From Parapusillimonas granuli (lineage in GTDB: Bacteria > Pseudomonadota > Gammaproteobacteria > Burkholderiales > Burkholderiaceae_B), in contig NZ_JACCEM010000015.1 in NCBI RefSeq assembly GCF_013416525.1, positions 17,605 through 81,604 of the forward strand: 64,000 nucleotides of DNA, given 5' to 3'. Numbering within the stretch: the first letter of the stretch is position 1; every line of letters starts with the position of its first letter. The position numbers were made by a program, and so were the translations under genes. This document shows, piece after piece, positions 53,745-63,777 of this stretch. The notes below the pieces were generated by a model, which saw only the letters and a program-made list of their open reading frames with translations, was not told the origin of the DNA and did no database searches.

Positions 53745-54590
53745 ATGACACACCTCATTTTGCAGGCGCCCAATCTGGTCGCCTCCAACATCGAAAAAAT
53801 CGCCGCCATCGCCAGCGCGGGCGGCGTGCAGGAGCTGGGCAACACGGCGGTGCGCCTGCTGGACGTGGACCCGGACGCCCGGCCGGAAGTGCAGGCATGC
53901 TGTGACGAATTCGGCATGGACTACGCCTTCTTCGACCAGATCGCGCGCTTGCGCGACTGCAGGATACTGGCGATGGACATGGATTCCACGCTGGTGAACA
54001 TCGAATGCATAGACGAGATCGCCGACATGGCCGGACGCAAGGCCGAGGTCGCGGCCATCACCGAAGCCGCCATGCGCGGCGAGATCAAGGACTTCGCTGA
54101 AAGCCTCAGACGGCGCGTGGCGCTGCTCGAGGGCGTCGAGGCCGCCGCGCTGGAAAGCGTCTATGAACAGCGGCTGCGCCTGAACCCGGGCGCGGAAAAC
54201 CTGATCGGGACGGCGCGCCGCTACGGCCTGAAGACCTTGCTGGTGTCGGGCGGGTTCACCTTCTTCACCGAAAGGCTGAAGGCCAGGCTGGGCCTGGACG
54301 CCTGCCATGCGAACGTGCTGGACGTCAGCGGCGGCAAGCTTACCGGGCGCGTGCAGGGCGACATCGTCGACGCCCAGGGCAAGGCGGCGCGCCTGGCGTC
54401 GCTGGCGCAAGAGCTGGCGGCGGCGCCCGAGCAGATCATCGCCGTGGGCGACGGCGCCAACGACCTGAAAATGCTGGCGCTGGCCAAGTATTCGGTGGCT
54501 TACCGCGCCAAGCCGGTGGTGCGCGCGCAAGCCAATTACGCGCTCAACGTCAGCCCCCTCGACGCCATCCTGAACTGGTTCCGGATGTAA
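53745..54590 (+). CDS. serB: Phosphoserine phosphatase
   Basis: A 281-residue HAD-family enzyme for the last step of serine synthesis. An N-terminal region of about 75 residues precedes the catalytic domain. HAD motif I is MDMDSTLVNIECIDEIAD (nucleophile Asp), motif II is LLVSGGFTFF, and motif IV is VGDGANDLKML. It starts one base after the DUF2818 stop and may be translated from the nuo operon mRNA. Confidence 0.93.
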   Translation: MTHLILQAPNLVASNIEKIAAIASAGGVQELGNTAVRLLDVDPDARPEVQACCDEFGMDYAFFDQIARLRDCRILAMDMDSTLVNIECIDEIADMAGRKAEVAAITEAAMRGEIKDFAESLRRRVALLEGVEAAALESVYEQRLRLNPGAENLIGTARRYGLKTLLVSGGFTFFTERLKARLGLDACHANVLDVSGGKLTGRVQGDIVDAQGKAARLASLAQELAAAPEQIIAVGDGANDLKMLALAKYSVAYRAKPVVRAQANYALNVSPLDAILNWFRM

Positions 54591-54626
54591 AAGGGCCCCG
54601 CACGGGGTTCTGCTCGGCCCCTGGAC

Positions 54627-57600
54627 TCAGGCGCTTCCCGATTTGAGCGCCCGCAGCACCCCGCGCACGGCCTCGATGCGCGCGGCAACCTGCCGCCCCT
54701 GCTTGATCTCGATTTTCAGCTTGTCCTGGCCGGCCAGTTTCACGTCCCTGCGCTTCTGCACCAATTCGATGATGCGCAGCGGATCCACGCTGGGCTTGGC
54801 CGAGAAATGGAGCACGGCCTGGCTTTCGCTCGCGTCGATCTTGACGACGCCCAGAGGCTCGGCGCTCAGGCGCAAGCGGTGGGTCGCGAGCAGGGTTTGC
54901 GCGGCCTCCGGCAATTTCCCGTAGCGGTCTATCAGCTCTTCCTGGATGGCGATCATGTCGTCTTCGTGGCGCGCGTGGGCGAGCTTCTTGTACAGGCCCA
55001 GGCGGGCGTGGACGTCGGGGCAGTAATCGGGGGGCAGCAGCGCCGAGGCATGCAGGTTGACTTCGCACAGCGAGGAGAAGGGCGAGTCCAGATCGGGCTC
55101 TTCCCCCGACTTGAGCGCCCGCACCGCGGCGTTGAGCATGTCGGAATACATGGAGAAACCGATTTCCTGGATGTTGCCGGACTGGGATTCGCCCAGCACT
55201 TCGCCGGTGCCGCGGATCTCCAGGTCGTGCATGGCGAGGAAGAAGCCGGCGCCCAGTTCCTCCATCGCCTGGATGGCCTCCAGGCGCTTCTTGGCGTTCG
55301 CCGTCATCGCGTCTTCGCCGGGCGTGAGCAGGTAGGCATAGGCCTGGTGGTGCGAGCGGCCCACGCGGCCGCGCAATTGATGCAGCTGGGCCAGGCCGAG
55401 CTTGTCCGCGCGGTGGATGACGATGGTGTTCGCGGTGGGGACGTCGATGCCGGTTTCGATGATGGTCGTGCACAGCAGCACGTTGGAGCGCTGCTGGTAG
55501 AAGCCCTTCATGACTTCTTCCAGCTCGCGCTCCGGCATCTGCCCGTGGGCCACCGCGATGCGGGCCTCGGGCACGAGCTCCTCCAGCTTGGCGCGCCGGT
55601 TGTGGATGGTCTCGACCTCGTTGTGCAGGAAGTAGACCTGGCCGCCGCGCTTGAGCTCGCGCAGCAGCGCCTCGCGGATGGTGCCGCCGTCCTCGCGCCG
55701 GACGAAGGTCTTGATCGCCAGGCGCTTTTGCGGCGCGGTGGCGATCACCGAGAAATCGCGTATGCCTTCCAGCGACATGCCCAGCGTGCGGGGAATGGGC
55801 GTGGCCGTCAGCGTGAGCACGTCCACTTCGGCGCGCAGCGTCTTGAGCGCTTCCTTCTGGCGGACGCCGAAACGGTGCTCCTCATCGATGATGACCAGGC
55901 CCAGCTCCTTGAACTTGACGTCCTTGGACAGGATTTTGTGCGTCCCGATGACGATGTCGACGCTGCCGTCGGCCAGGCCCGCCACCGCAGCATTGATTTC
56001 CCGCCCCGAGCGGAAGCGCGACAATTCCACGACTTTGACCGGCCAGTCGGCGAAGCGGTCCGAGAAGGTCTGAGCATGCTGCTCGGCCAGCAGGGTGGTG
56101 GGGCACAGCAGGGCCACCTGCTTGCCGTTCAGCACGGCGATGAAGGCGGCGCGCAGGGCCACTTCGGTCTTGCCGAAGCCCACGTCGCCGCACACCAGCC
56201 GGTCCATGGGCCGGCCGGACGTCATGTCGCCGATGACGGCCTCGATGGCCGCCGCCTGGTCCGGCGTTTCCTCGAAGCCGAAGCCTTCGGCGAAAGCCTG
56301 ATAATCGTTGGGCGCGACTTTATAGCGATAGCCGTCCCGCGCCGCGCGCTGGGCGTACAGCGCCAGCAGCTCCGCCGCGGCGTCGCGCACCTGCCTGGCC
56401 GCCTTGCGGCGCGCCCTGTCCCACTGGCCGGAGCCCAGCTGGTGCAGCGGCGCGCTTTCCGGATCCGCGCCGCTGTAGCGGGCGATGACGTGCAGCTGGG
56501 CCACCGGAACGTACAAGGTGCTGCCGGTCGCGTATTCGAGGTGCAGGAACTCCATGGGCCCTTCGCCCAGGTCCATTTCGACCAGGCCGCGGTATCGGCC
56601 TATGCCGTGCTGGGCATGGACCACCGGGTCGCCCTCGCGCAGTTCCGACAGGTCGCGCACCATGGCTTCGACGTCGCTGCCGGCCTGCTGGGCCCGCTTG
56701 CCGCGCCGCGGCGTGCGGGCTTGCGTGGGATAAAGATTGTTCTCGGTCAGCAGCACCAGGCGCTGCCTGCCGAGCCCGAAACCATTGGTCAGGGGCGCCG
56801 TGACGAGCGCGAAGCGGGCCGTGGACGCCAGGGCCTCTTGCAGCGATTCGCTCGGGGAATCGGGCCGGATGCCGAACTCCGCCAGCATCTGCGTCAGCGT
56901 CTCGCGCCGTCCCGCGGAGTCGGCGCACAGGACGACTCTTGCCTGGTCGCCCTCCAGCAGCCTGCGCAGGCCGGCGAGCGGGTCTTCGGCGCGCCGGGCG
57001 ACGGCCACCTCCGGCGCATCGAAGAAGTCCGGATGGGGCTCGCCCGGGGTGAGCGCGAGCCGGGGGAAGGATTTGAGGTGGACGAAGAGGCCTTCTTCGT
57101 CCAGGAATAGCTGTTCCGGCGGCAGCACCGGCCGCTCCCGGTCGCTTTTGAGGAACTGGTAGCGGCTGTGCGTATCGGCCGCGAATCGCTGCACGGCGTG
57201 ATTGACGTCACCCAGCGTCACGGTGACGGCCTGCTCGGGCAGGTAGTCGAACAGCGTGGCGGTGTGGTCGAAGAACAAGGGCAGGTAGTATTCGACGCCC
57301 GCGAAGGCGATGCCGTTGCCGATGTCCTTGTAGGGCAGCGCGCGCGAAGGATCGCCCTCGAAGACCTCCCGGAAGCGCGCGCGGAAGCGGTTGCGCGCCG
57401 CTTCGTCCATCGGGAACTCGCGCCCCGGCAGCAGCTGGATATCCTTGACTGGATACAGGCTGCGCTGGGTGTCCACGTCGAAGCTCCGTATGGATTCGAT
57501 CTCGTCGTCGAACAGGTCCAGCCGGTAGGGCAGGGCCGAGCCCATGGGAAAGAGGTCGATCAGCCCGCCGCGTATGCAGAACTCCCCCGGCGCGGTCACC

Positions 57601-58097
57601 TGGGTGACGTGGGTGTAGTTGGCCAGGGTGAGCTGGCGGCGCAGGCCTTCCTCGTCCAGCTTGTCGCCCTGCCGGAACGAGAAGGTGTAGGCGGCGAGGA
57701 AGTCGGGCGGCGCCAGCCGGTACAAGGCCGTGGTGACCGGCACCGTCAGGACGTCGACCGCATTGCGCAGCAACGCATGCAGGGTGCGCAGGCGCTCCGA
57801 GATCAGGTCCTGGTGCGGCGAGAAGCTGTCGTAGGGCAGGGTCTCCCAGTCGGGCATCTGCCGCACGCGCAAATCGGGCGCGAACATCACGATTTCGTCG
57901 GCCAGTCTTTGCGCGGTGAGCGGGTCGGCGCAAAGCACCACGACGGTCTGGCGGGCCTGGCCGGCGAGGTCGGCGAGCAGCCAGGCGTCGCCGGAGCCGG
58001 GCGGAAGGGCCTGGGCGTGCCTTTGCCCGGGCCGCAGCGCGGCCAGCAGGGTTTTGGTCGAGGGAAGGGTCAAAAGAGGGGAGGATTCTGTAGCCAT
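54627..58097 (-). CDS. mfd: Transcription-repair coupling factor
   Basis: A 1156-residue Mfd. It displaces stalled RNA polymerase and recruits UvrA. The N-terminal UvrB-like part has ETLPYDSFSPHQDLISERL, the RNA-polymerase-interaction domain follows (about 490-590, with GDPVVHAQHGIGRYRG), then the RecG-like translocase with VGFGKTEVALRAAF, CPTTLLAEQH and IIDEEHRFGVRQKE, and the C-terminal TRCF domain. The start at 58097 (MATESSPLL) has AGG upstream. TATAAT on the minus strand (58113-58108) is a likely -10. It is divergent from ispD. Confidence 0.95.
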   Translation of the reverse strand: MATESSPLLTLPSTKTLLAALRPGQRHAQALPPGSGDAWLLADLAGQARQTVVVLCADPLTAQRLADEIVMFAPDLRVRQMPDWETLPYDSFSPHQDLISERLRTLHALLRNAVDVLTVPVTTALYRLAPPDFLAAYTFSFRQGDKLDEEGLRRQLTLANYTHVTQVTAPGEFCIRGGLIDLFPMGSALPYRLDLFDDEIESIRSFDVDTQRSLYPVKDIQLLPGREFPMDEAARNRFRARFREVFEGDPSRALPYKDIGNGIAFAGVEYYLPLFFDHTATLFDYLPEQAVTVTLGDVNHAVQRFAADTHSRYQFLKSDRERPVLPPEQLFLDEEGLFVHLKSFPRLALTPGEPHPDFFDAPEVAVARRAEDPLAGLRRLLEGDQARVVLCADSAGRRETLTQMLAEFGIRPDSPSESLQEALASTARFALVTAPLTNGFGLGRQRLVLLTENNLYPTQARTPRRGKRAQQAGSDVEAMVRDLSELREGDPVVHAQHGIGRYRGLVEMDLGEGPMEFLHLEYATGSTLYVPVAQLHVIARYSGADPESAPLHQLGSGQWDRARRKAARQVRDAAAELLALYAQRAARDGYRYKVAPNDYQAFAEGFGFEETPDQAAAIEAVIGDMTSGRPMDRLVCGDVGFGKTEVALRAAFIAVLNGKQVALLCPTTLLAEQHAQTFSDRFADWPVKVVELSRFRSGREINAAVAGLADGSVDIVIGTHKILSKDVKFKELGLVIIDEEHRFGVRQKEALKTLRAEVDVLTLTATPIPRTLGMSLEGIRDFSVIATAPQKRLAIKTFVRREDGGTIREALLRELKRGGQVYFLHNEVETIHNRRAKLEELVPEARIAVAHGQMPERELEEVMKGFYQQRSNVLLCTTIIETGIDVPTANTIVIHRADKLGLAQLHQLRGRVGRSHHQAYAYLLTPGEDAMTANAKKRLEAIQAMEELGAGFFLAMHDLEIRGTGEVLGESQSGNIQEIGFSMYSDMLNAAVRALKSGEEPDLDSPFSSLCEVNLHASALLPPDYCPDVHARLGLYKKLAHARHEDDMIAIQEELIDRYGKLPEAAQTLLATHRLRLSAEPLGVVKIDASESQAVLHFSAKPSVDPLRIIELVQKRRDVKLAGQDKLKIEIKQGRQVAARIEAVRGVLRALKSGSA

Positions 58098-58126
58098 GTA
58101 GCCTGGCATTATAAAATGCCTTTCCT

Positions 58127-58852
58127 ATGGAAAAGAAACTGATTGCGATCGTTCCCGCCGCGGGCATAGGCGCCCGGGCCGCCGGGCCGGGCGCGCCGCT
58201 GCCCTTGCCCAAGCAATATCGTCCGCTCAAGGGCGAGCCCATGCTGCGCCGGGCGGTGAAGGCCTTGCTCGGCGAACCGCGCATCGGCCAGGTCAGGGTG
58301 GCGGTGGCGCCCGGGGACGCATGGGTGGAGGCCGCCCTGTCGGGCCTGTCGCGCACCGTCTGGAGCGCCTGCGGCGGGCCCAGCCGGGCCGACACGGTCA
58401 GGGCCGCCATCGAGGATGCCGGGCTGGGCCCCGGCGACTGGGTATTGGTCCACGACGCCGCGCGGCCGGGGCTGCCGGCCGAGGCCCTGGCCCGCTTGAT
58501 CGATCAGTGCCTGGCGCTGGATGCCGGAGGCCTGCTGGCTTTGCCCGTGGCGGATACGGTCAAGCGGGCGGCCGCGGCGGGTCCGCAAGCCGCGTCCGGC
58601 GGGGCGGCCGCGCCGCGAGTCGGGGAATCCGTGCCGCGCGACGGCCTGTGGCTGGCCCAGACTCCGCAGATGTTTCCCGCCGGGCCCCTGCTGGACGCCC
58701 TGCGCCGGGCGGCGGCGGAATCCGCCGAGATCACCGACGAGGCCTCCGCGCTGGAACGCCTGGGCGTCCGGCCCCTGCTGGTGCCGGGTTCCGCGCGGAA
58801 CTTCAAAGTGACCTGGCCCGAAGATTTCGATTTGATGGAAAAATGGCTGTAG
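58127..58852 (+). CDS. ispD: 2-C-methyl-D-erythritol 4-phosphate cytidylyltransferase
   Basis: A 241-residue enzyme of the MEP isoprenoid pathway that makes CDP-ME. It has the CTP-binding start [11 protein letters not shown] with the conserved Lys in [16 protein letters not shown] and LAQTPQMF. The insert around residues 148-168 ([20 protein letters not shown]) is rich in Ala and Gly and longer than in E. coli. It is followed by ispF after 49 bases. Confidence 0.94.
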   Translation: MEKKLIAIVPAAGIGARAAGPGAPLPLPKQYRPLKGEPMLRRAVKALLGEPRIGQVRVAVAPGDAWVEAALSGLSRTVWSACGGPSRADTVRAAIEDAGLGPGDWVLVHDAARPGLPAEALARLIDQCLALDAGGLLALPVADTVKRAAAAGPQAASGGAAAPRVGESVPRDGLWLAQTPQMFPAGPLLDALRRAAAESAEITDEASALERLGVRPLLVPGSARNFKVTWPEDFDLMEKWL

Positions 58853-58901
58853 GGCCCGGTATCGACGGGTCCGGGCGGGCCGCTTGAACAAGGAAGCTGT
58901 G

Positions 58902-59408
58902 ATGGATTTCCCATTTCGTGTCGGGCAGGGGTTCGACGTGCACGCGCTGGTCCAGGGCCGGCCCCTGATCATCGGCGGCGTGCGCATTCCGCATGACCGG
59001 GGCCTGCAGGGGCATTCCGACGCGGACGTGCTGCTGCACGCCGTCACCGACGCCATACTCGGGGCGGCCGGCCTGGGCGACATCGGGCGCCATTTTCCCG
59101 ATACCGACGAAGCCTACAAGGGCGCCGACAGCCGGGTGCTGCTGAGGACGGCGATGGGCAAGCTGCGCGAGGCCGGCTGGAGGGTGGTGAACGTGGATGC
59201 GACCATCCATGCGCAAGCGCCCAAGATCGCCCCGCACGCGCCCGCCATGGCGGCCAATATCTCGGCCGACCTGGGCATGGACCCCACGGCGGTGAACATC
59301 AAGGGCAAGACGAACGAAGGGCTGGGCTACCTGGGGCGCAAGGAAGGAATCGCGGCGACCGTGGTGGCCTTGCTGGCGCGCGCCGACGGGGCGGCGGGCG
59401 CGGGCTGA
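58902..59408 (+). CDS. ispF: 2-C-methyl-D-erythritol 2,4-cyclodiphosphate synthase
   Basis: A 168-residue enzyme that acts after IspD and IspE in the MEP pathway. The metal ligands are in [11 protein letters not shown] and [17 protein letters not shown], and [13 protein letters not shown] is conserved. The start at 58902 has AAGGAAG upstream; the TTG at 58884 would add 6 residues. The Ala/Gly-rich C-terminus is a few residues longer than usual. Confidence 0.95.
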   Translation: MDFPFRVGQGFDVHALVQGRPLIIGGVRIPHDRGLQGHSDADVLLHAVTDAILGAAGLGDIGRHFPDTDEAYKGADSRVLLRTAMGKLREAGWRVVNVDATIHAQAPKIAPHAPAMAANISADLGMDPTAVNIKGKTNEGLGYLGRKEGIAATVVALLARADGAAGAG

Positions 59409-59504
59409 GGCCCGCGGGGGCCGAAGCGGCGGCGCAAGCGGCCGCCGGCGCGGCGCCCGAGGTGCCTTCGAGCTTCAACGCCGCGGCCGGCGTGGGGATT
59501 TGCT

Positions 59505-60053
59505 TTACAGGGTGTCGCCGCCCACGCGCCGGTTGCAGGGGCAGAGTTCGTCGGTTTGCAGGCCGTCGAGGATGCGCAGGATTTCTTCGGGGTTGCGCCC
59601 GACGTTAAGATTGTTGACCGATACATGCTGGATGATGTTGTCCGGGTCCACGATGAAGGTGGCCCGCAGCGCCACGCCTTCGGTCTTTTCGCGTATGCCC
59701 AGCTGGTCCACCAGCGAGCCGGTGGTGTCGCCGAACTGGTAATGCCCCAGTTTGCTGAGTTCGGGGTGTTCGCGCCGCCAGGCGAGCTTCACGTATTCGT
59801 TGTCGACCGAGCCGCCCATCAGCACGGTGTCACGGTCTTCGAAATCCTGGACGAGGTTGTTGAAGCCCACGATTTCGGTCGGGCAGACGAAGGTGAAGTC
59901 CTTGGGGTAGAAGTAGATGACTTTCCATTTTCCCGGGAAGGAGCTTTCAGTGATGTCTTCAAAGGCCGAGACGGCGTTTTCCTCGTGGTGATTGAATCCG
60001 GGCTTGACGCCGGCCACTTTGAAGGGTTCAAGCTTGTCGCCAACTGTTTTCAT
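59505..60053 (-). CDS. ahpC: AhpC-type peroxiredoxin
   Basis: A 182-residue thiol peroxidase. The peroxidatic Cys lies in DFTFVCPTEIVGF, and the C-terminus has ELCPCNRRVGGDTL with two further Cys. This arrangement resembles the mycobacterial AhpC type with extra C-terminal Cys rather than the enteric type. The start at 60053 has AGGAGA 4 bases upstream. No ahpD or ahpF gene is adjacent. It is convergent with ispF. Confidence 0.92.
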   Translation of the reverse strand: MKTVGDKLEPFKVAGVKPGFNHHEENAVSAFEDITESSFPGKWKVIYFYPKDFTFVCPTEIVGFNNLVQDFEDRDTVLMGGSVDNEYVKLAWRREHPELSKLGHYQFGDTTGSLVDQLGIREKTEGVALRATFIVDPDNIIQHVSVNNLNVGRNPEEILRILDGLQTDELCPCNRRVGGDTL

Positions 60054-60153
60054 CTGATCTCCTGTATTCTGGGAATGACAGCCATATGGTCGCACATGGC
60101 GGCGCAAAATTCCATGCGTCGAGGCGGGGATGGGCCCGATGCCCGCCAGGCGG

Positions 60154-61557
60154 CTAGCCCGGCCCTACGAAGCCATCCGACTGCGTATTGCGAATCCGCA
60201 CTTTCGGGATCTCGATGCGCGCCAGGAGGCCGCCCGGAGGCTCCGAGATGAGCTCCAGCTGCCCCCCCACCTGGCCAAGCAGGCGCTCCACGATCGCCAG
60301 CCCCAGCCCCGCCCCGCTGACCCCCGTGCGGGCGGACTCGCCGCGTGAAAAAGGGCGTAGCAGGCGGTGCACGTCGGTCGAGGCGATGCCGGTGCCCTGG
60401 TCCTTCACCTCGATGGCCAGAATATTGCCCTGCTGCCTGGCCGACAGAGCGATCCTCGCCTTGCCGTCCGACGGGCTGCGGCCATAGCGCCGGGCGTTCT
60501 CGATCAGGTTTCCGACGATGCGCTTTAGGTCGTGGGCGTTGATCTTGGCATAGAGATTGGGCTCGATGGACGCGGTGAGTTCGCCTCCGAGCGACTCCGT
60601 ATGGCTGCGTTCCCGCTCGTACAGATCCTGCAGCACCGAAGAAATGTCCGTGCCCTGTTCCGGCACCACGCCGGCCGGCCTTGCGTATTCCATCAGCTGG
60701 CCGATGCTGTGATCGATCTGCGCCAGGTCCTCGTCGATCGCCTGGCGCGTCTCCTCCGAGACGTCGCTCATCTCGATCTCCAGGCGCATGCGCGCCAGCG
60801 GCGTGCGCAGGTCGTGGGAGATGCCGGCCAGCATGATCTCGCGGTCGGCCTCGGTCTGGCGGATGTCGCGCGCCATGCGGTTGAAAGCGATGTTCATGTC
60901 GCGGATCTCGGCCGGCCCCTTTTCGGGCAGGGGCGAGGGCGTTTCCCCGCGGGCCAGCTGTTGCGCGACCTTGGCCAGCTGGGCGAGGGGGCGGTTGACG
61001 AAGCGCACGCTGACGGCCGCGCCGATCAGGGCCAGCAGCAGCGCCGTGGCCCCCCAGCCCAGCCATTCGGCGCCGGCGGTCAGGCCCAGCTGCTCGCGGT
61101 CGAACACCAGCCAGTACTGGTCGTTGTTGATTTCGAAGCTGACCCAGACGCCCGGGGTCTGATTGACCGACCACATGACCAGGGTATCCTGGCCCAGCCT
61201 GTCTTTGATGTCGCGCGCGACGTGCTTCCAGTAATTGGAACTGGGCAAGCCTTCCAGGACGTCGGTGGGTTCGTGGGGCTGGACCCTGAGGCTTTCCTTG
61301 GTGGCCAGGTCCAGGAGCAGGGCGGGACGCACGCTGGTCGGCGCGTAGATCAGGGCGGACCGCGTGATGCTGACGGCGGTCGTGACACGCTGCGCCATCT
61401 GCGCGGCGCGCGGGCCTTCTTCCATGCTGAAAAAAACCTGCAGCCAGGCGCCCAGGCTCACCAGCATCAGCCCCGCCAGAAGCAGGAACGAACGGCTGAA
61501 CAGGCCTAAGCGGAGACGCGACGTTTTTTTATTGCGAGCCTTCTGCGCGGGGGACAT
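60154..61557 (-). CDS. envZ: EnvZ/RisS-type sensor histidine kinase
   Basis: A 467-residue inner-membrane kinase. TM1 is about residues 22-45, a periplasmic domain of about 120 residues follows, then TM2 (about 165-185), HAMP (about 186-238), the H-box AGISHDLRTPLARM (phospho-His near residue 249), the N-box NLIENARRYG, G1 VKDQGTGI and G2 GAGLGLAIV. It phosphorylates the OmpR-type partner encoded 48 bases upstream. In Bordetella the homologous pair is RisA/RisS. Confidence 0.93.
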   Translation of the reverse strand: MSPAQKARNKKTSRLRLGLFSRSFLLLAGLMLVSLGAWLQVFFSMEEGPRAAQMAQRVTTAVSITRSALIYAPTSVRPALLLDLATKESLRVQPHEPTDVLEGLPSSNYWKHVARDIKDRLGQDTLVMWSVNQTPGVWVSFEINNDQYWLVFDREQLGLTAGAEWLGWGATALLLALIGAAVSVRFVNRPLAQLAKVAQQLARGETPSPLPEKGPAEIRDMNIAFNRMARDIRQTEADREIMLAGISHDLRTPLARMRLEIEMSDVSEETRQAIDEDLAQIDHSIGQLMEYARPAGVVPEQGTDISSVLQDLYERERSHTESLGGELTASIEPNLYAKINAHDLKRIVGNLIENARRYGRSPSDGKARIALSARQQGNILAIEVKDQGTGIASTDVHRLLRPFSRGESARTGVSGAGLGLAIVERLLGQVGGQLELISEPPGGLLARIEIPKVRIRNTQSDGFVGPG

Positions 61558-61605
61558 ATCCGATCTGAGGTATCACGCCCGCTGTGCACCAGTGAGCGCT
61601 GTCTG

Positions 61606-62340
61606 TCAGTGACCGCCGTCAGGGACGAACACATAGCCCAGCCCCCAGACGGTCTGGATGAAGACCGGTTTGGAGGGATTGGGTTCCACCAGCTTGCGCA
61701 AACGGGAGATCTGCACGTCCAGGCTGCGGTCGAAGGCTTCGTATTCCCGCCCGCGCGCGAGTTCCATCAGCTTGTCGCGGGACAGGGGAATTTTGGGATG
61801 GCGGGCGAACACCTTCAGGACCGAGAATTCGCCGGTCGTGATGGGAACCTGCTCGTTGTTCTTGGTCAGCGTGCGGGTGGACAGATTGAGCACATAGGGG
61901 CCGAACTCTATGGACTCGTTCTCCTGGCTGGGCGCGCCCGGGTGTTCTTCGGTGCCGCGGCGGCGCAGGATGGCGTTGACGCGCGCCAGAAGTTCGCGCG
62001 GATTGAACGGCTTGGAGAGATAGTCGTCGGCGCCCATTTCCAGGCCGACGATGCGGTCGATTTCCTCGGCTTTGGCCGTGAGGATGATGATCGGGGTGTT
62101 GTCGTGTCCGCCGCGCAGGCGGCGACAGATAGAAAGGCCGTCCTCGCCGGGTAGCATGAGATCCAGCACCAGCAGGTCGAAGTGCTCGCGCTGCCACAAT
62201 TTGCCCATTTCCTTGGCATCTTCGGCTACAAAAACGTTAAAACCCTGTTCCGAAAGATAGCGTCGCAGCAAATCGCGTAAGCGAGGATCGTCGTCGACGA
62301 CGAGAATTTTGCGAGATAGGGATTGGTTTTGTGTATTCAT
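61606..62340 (-). CDS. ompR: OmpR/RisA-type response regulator
   Basis: A 244-residue regulator. The receiver domain has KILVVDDDPRLRDLLRRYL with the acidic pocket, the phospho-Asp in LLVLDLMLPGEDGLS (about residue 60) and the conserved Lys in DYLSKPFNPRELLARV. The winged-helix domain is about 140-240, with FDRSLDVQISRLRKLVEPNP and VWGLGYVFVPDGGH. It precedes envZ in one operon. A TAATAT on the minus strand (62396-62391) is a possible -10. Porin control is the usual OmpR function. Confidence 0.94.
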   Translation of the reverse strand: MNTQNQSLSRKILVVDDDPRLRDLLRRYLSEQGFNVFVAEDAKEMGKLWQREHFDLLVLDLMLPGEDGLSICRRLRGGHDNTPIIILTAKAEEIDRIVGLEMGADDYLSKPFNPRELLARVNAILRRRGTEEHPGAPSQENESIEFGPYVLNLSTRTLTKNNEQVPITTGEFSVLKVFARHPKIPLSRDKLMELARGREYEAFDRSLDVQISRLRKLVEPNPSKPVFIQTVWGLGYVFVPDGGH

Positions 62341-62538
62341 GGGGAAAATGTAACAGGGTGGAGTTAAGCCGTACAGGGGTCTGTAGCAAGATATTACACA
62401 TTAAGTGTATGGTAGAAACTGCAATTACATTCTCCAGGTTCATTTTATCCCCTTGGAGGCTCGAGCGATACTAATTTTAAGACGCGGCCCGGGGGTTGTC
62501 CGTCCGGCATTCGCCTTAGACAGTTAAAATGGGCGCCT

Positions 62539-63777
62539 ATGACAGTCCATATCCTCGCGCTAGAAACCTCCTCGAGCGTCTGCGGGGTCGCCCTGCTCGC
62601 CTGCGGCGACGGCCCGCCGCAGGTGTTCATCCAAGAGCACGACGCCACCGGCGAGCATGCCGAGCGCCTATTGCCCATGGCCGACGACGTCATGCGCGAA
62701 GCCGGCATCGGCCGGGCCGAGCTGTCGGCGGTGGCCTTCGGCCAGGGCCCGGGCGGCTTCACCGGCCTGCGGGTGGCCTGCGGGGTGGCGCAAGGCATCG
62801 GCTACGCCCTGGGCATACCGGTGATGCCGGTCGTTTCCTTGCTGGCGGTCGCCGAGCGCGACCGGGCCGCCGGCGCGTCTCCCGGCCTGGTGCGCGTCGT
62901 CGTCCAGGATGCCCGCATGGGCGAGGTGTACCTGGGCGCTTATCACATGCGCGGATCCGGCCAGGCCGCCCGCTGGGAAACGCTGCAGGCGCCCCTGCTG
63001 CTGGACGCGGCCCGCGTGGAGCGCTGGCTGGCCAATGCATGGGCGGACTGGGCGCTCGCCGGGCGCGAACTCCCCGGGCTGAGGCTGGTCGGCGACGCGC
63101 TGGACGCCCATCCCGATCTTAGGCGCATCCAACTGGACGGAGCCGTCACCGAAACCGGCGACCCGCTGCGCGCCGACGCCGCCGCCATCGCCTGTCTGGC
63201 GCTGCAGGCCTGGCGCGACGGCGCGACGCTCGAGCCGGAACACGCCATGCCTTTGTACGTGCGCGACAAGGTGGCCTACACGACGCGCGAGCGCGAACTG
63301 GGCGCCGGCGGCAACCCGCGCGTCGAGGGGCCGCCGGTCCGGATCGAACCCATGCTGCCGGAACACCTGGACGACGTCGCTGAAATCGAAAGCCTGGTGC
63401 AGTCCTTTCCCTGGAGCCGCCGCAATTTCCAGGACGGCCTGGAAGCCGGCTACGCCGCGTACGTGGCCAGGAGGGAAGGGCGGACGCTGGGCTTCTACAT
63501 GTCTCTGTACGCGCCCGACGTCGCGCACCTGCTGGTCATCGCGGTGGCGCCCGGCGAGCAGAAGAAGGGCGTCGGCGGGCGCTTGCTGAGGCATTGCGAA
63601 GCCGAAGCGCGCGCGAAGCGGCTGCCCGCGATCATTCTCGAAGTCCGGCCTTCCAATCGCAATGCGCTGGCCTTCTATCAGCATGAAGGCTACCGGCAGC
63701 TTGCCACGAGGCGAAACTATTATCCCGCGCCGGGCGGCGGGCGCGAAGACGCCTGTGTGATGCAAAAGACGCTATGA
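62539..63777 (+). CDS. TsaB-RimI fusion protein
   Basis: A 412-residue bifunctional protein. Residues 1-250 are TsaB, the t6A tRNA-modification partner (ILALETSSSVCGVALL, GQGPGGFTGLRVACGVAQG). Residues about 265-412 are a GNAT acetyltransferase of the RimI type (IAVAPGEQKKGVGGRLL as acetyl-CoA loop, LEVRPSNRNALAFYQHEGY). The join runs around residue 250-265 with a short Gly/Pro linker. RimI acetylates the N-terminus of ribosomal protein S18. Its stop overlaps the next gene (ATGA). No strong ribosome site is seen. Confidence 0.93.
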   Translation: MTVHILALETSSSVCGVALLACGDGPPQVFIQEHDATGEHAERLLPMADDVMREAGIGRAELSAVAFGQGPGGFTGLRVACGVAQGIGYALGIPVMPVVSLLAVAERDRAAGASPGLVRVVVQDARMGEVYLGAYHMRGSGQAARWETLQAPLLLDAARVERWLANAWADWALAGRELPGLRLVGDALDAHPDLRRIQLDGAVTETGDPLRADAAAIACLALQAWRDGATLEPEHAMPLYVRDKVAYTTRERELGAGGNPRVEGPPVRIEPMLPEHLDDVAEIESLVQSFPWSRRNFQDGLEAGYAAYVARREGRTLGFYMSLYAPDVAHLLVIAVAPGEQKKGVGGRLLRHCEAEARAKRLPAIILEVRPSNRNALAFYQHEGYRQLATRRNYYPAPGGGREDACVMQKTL

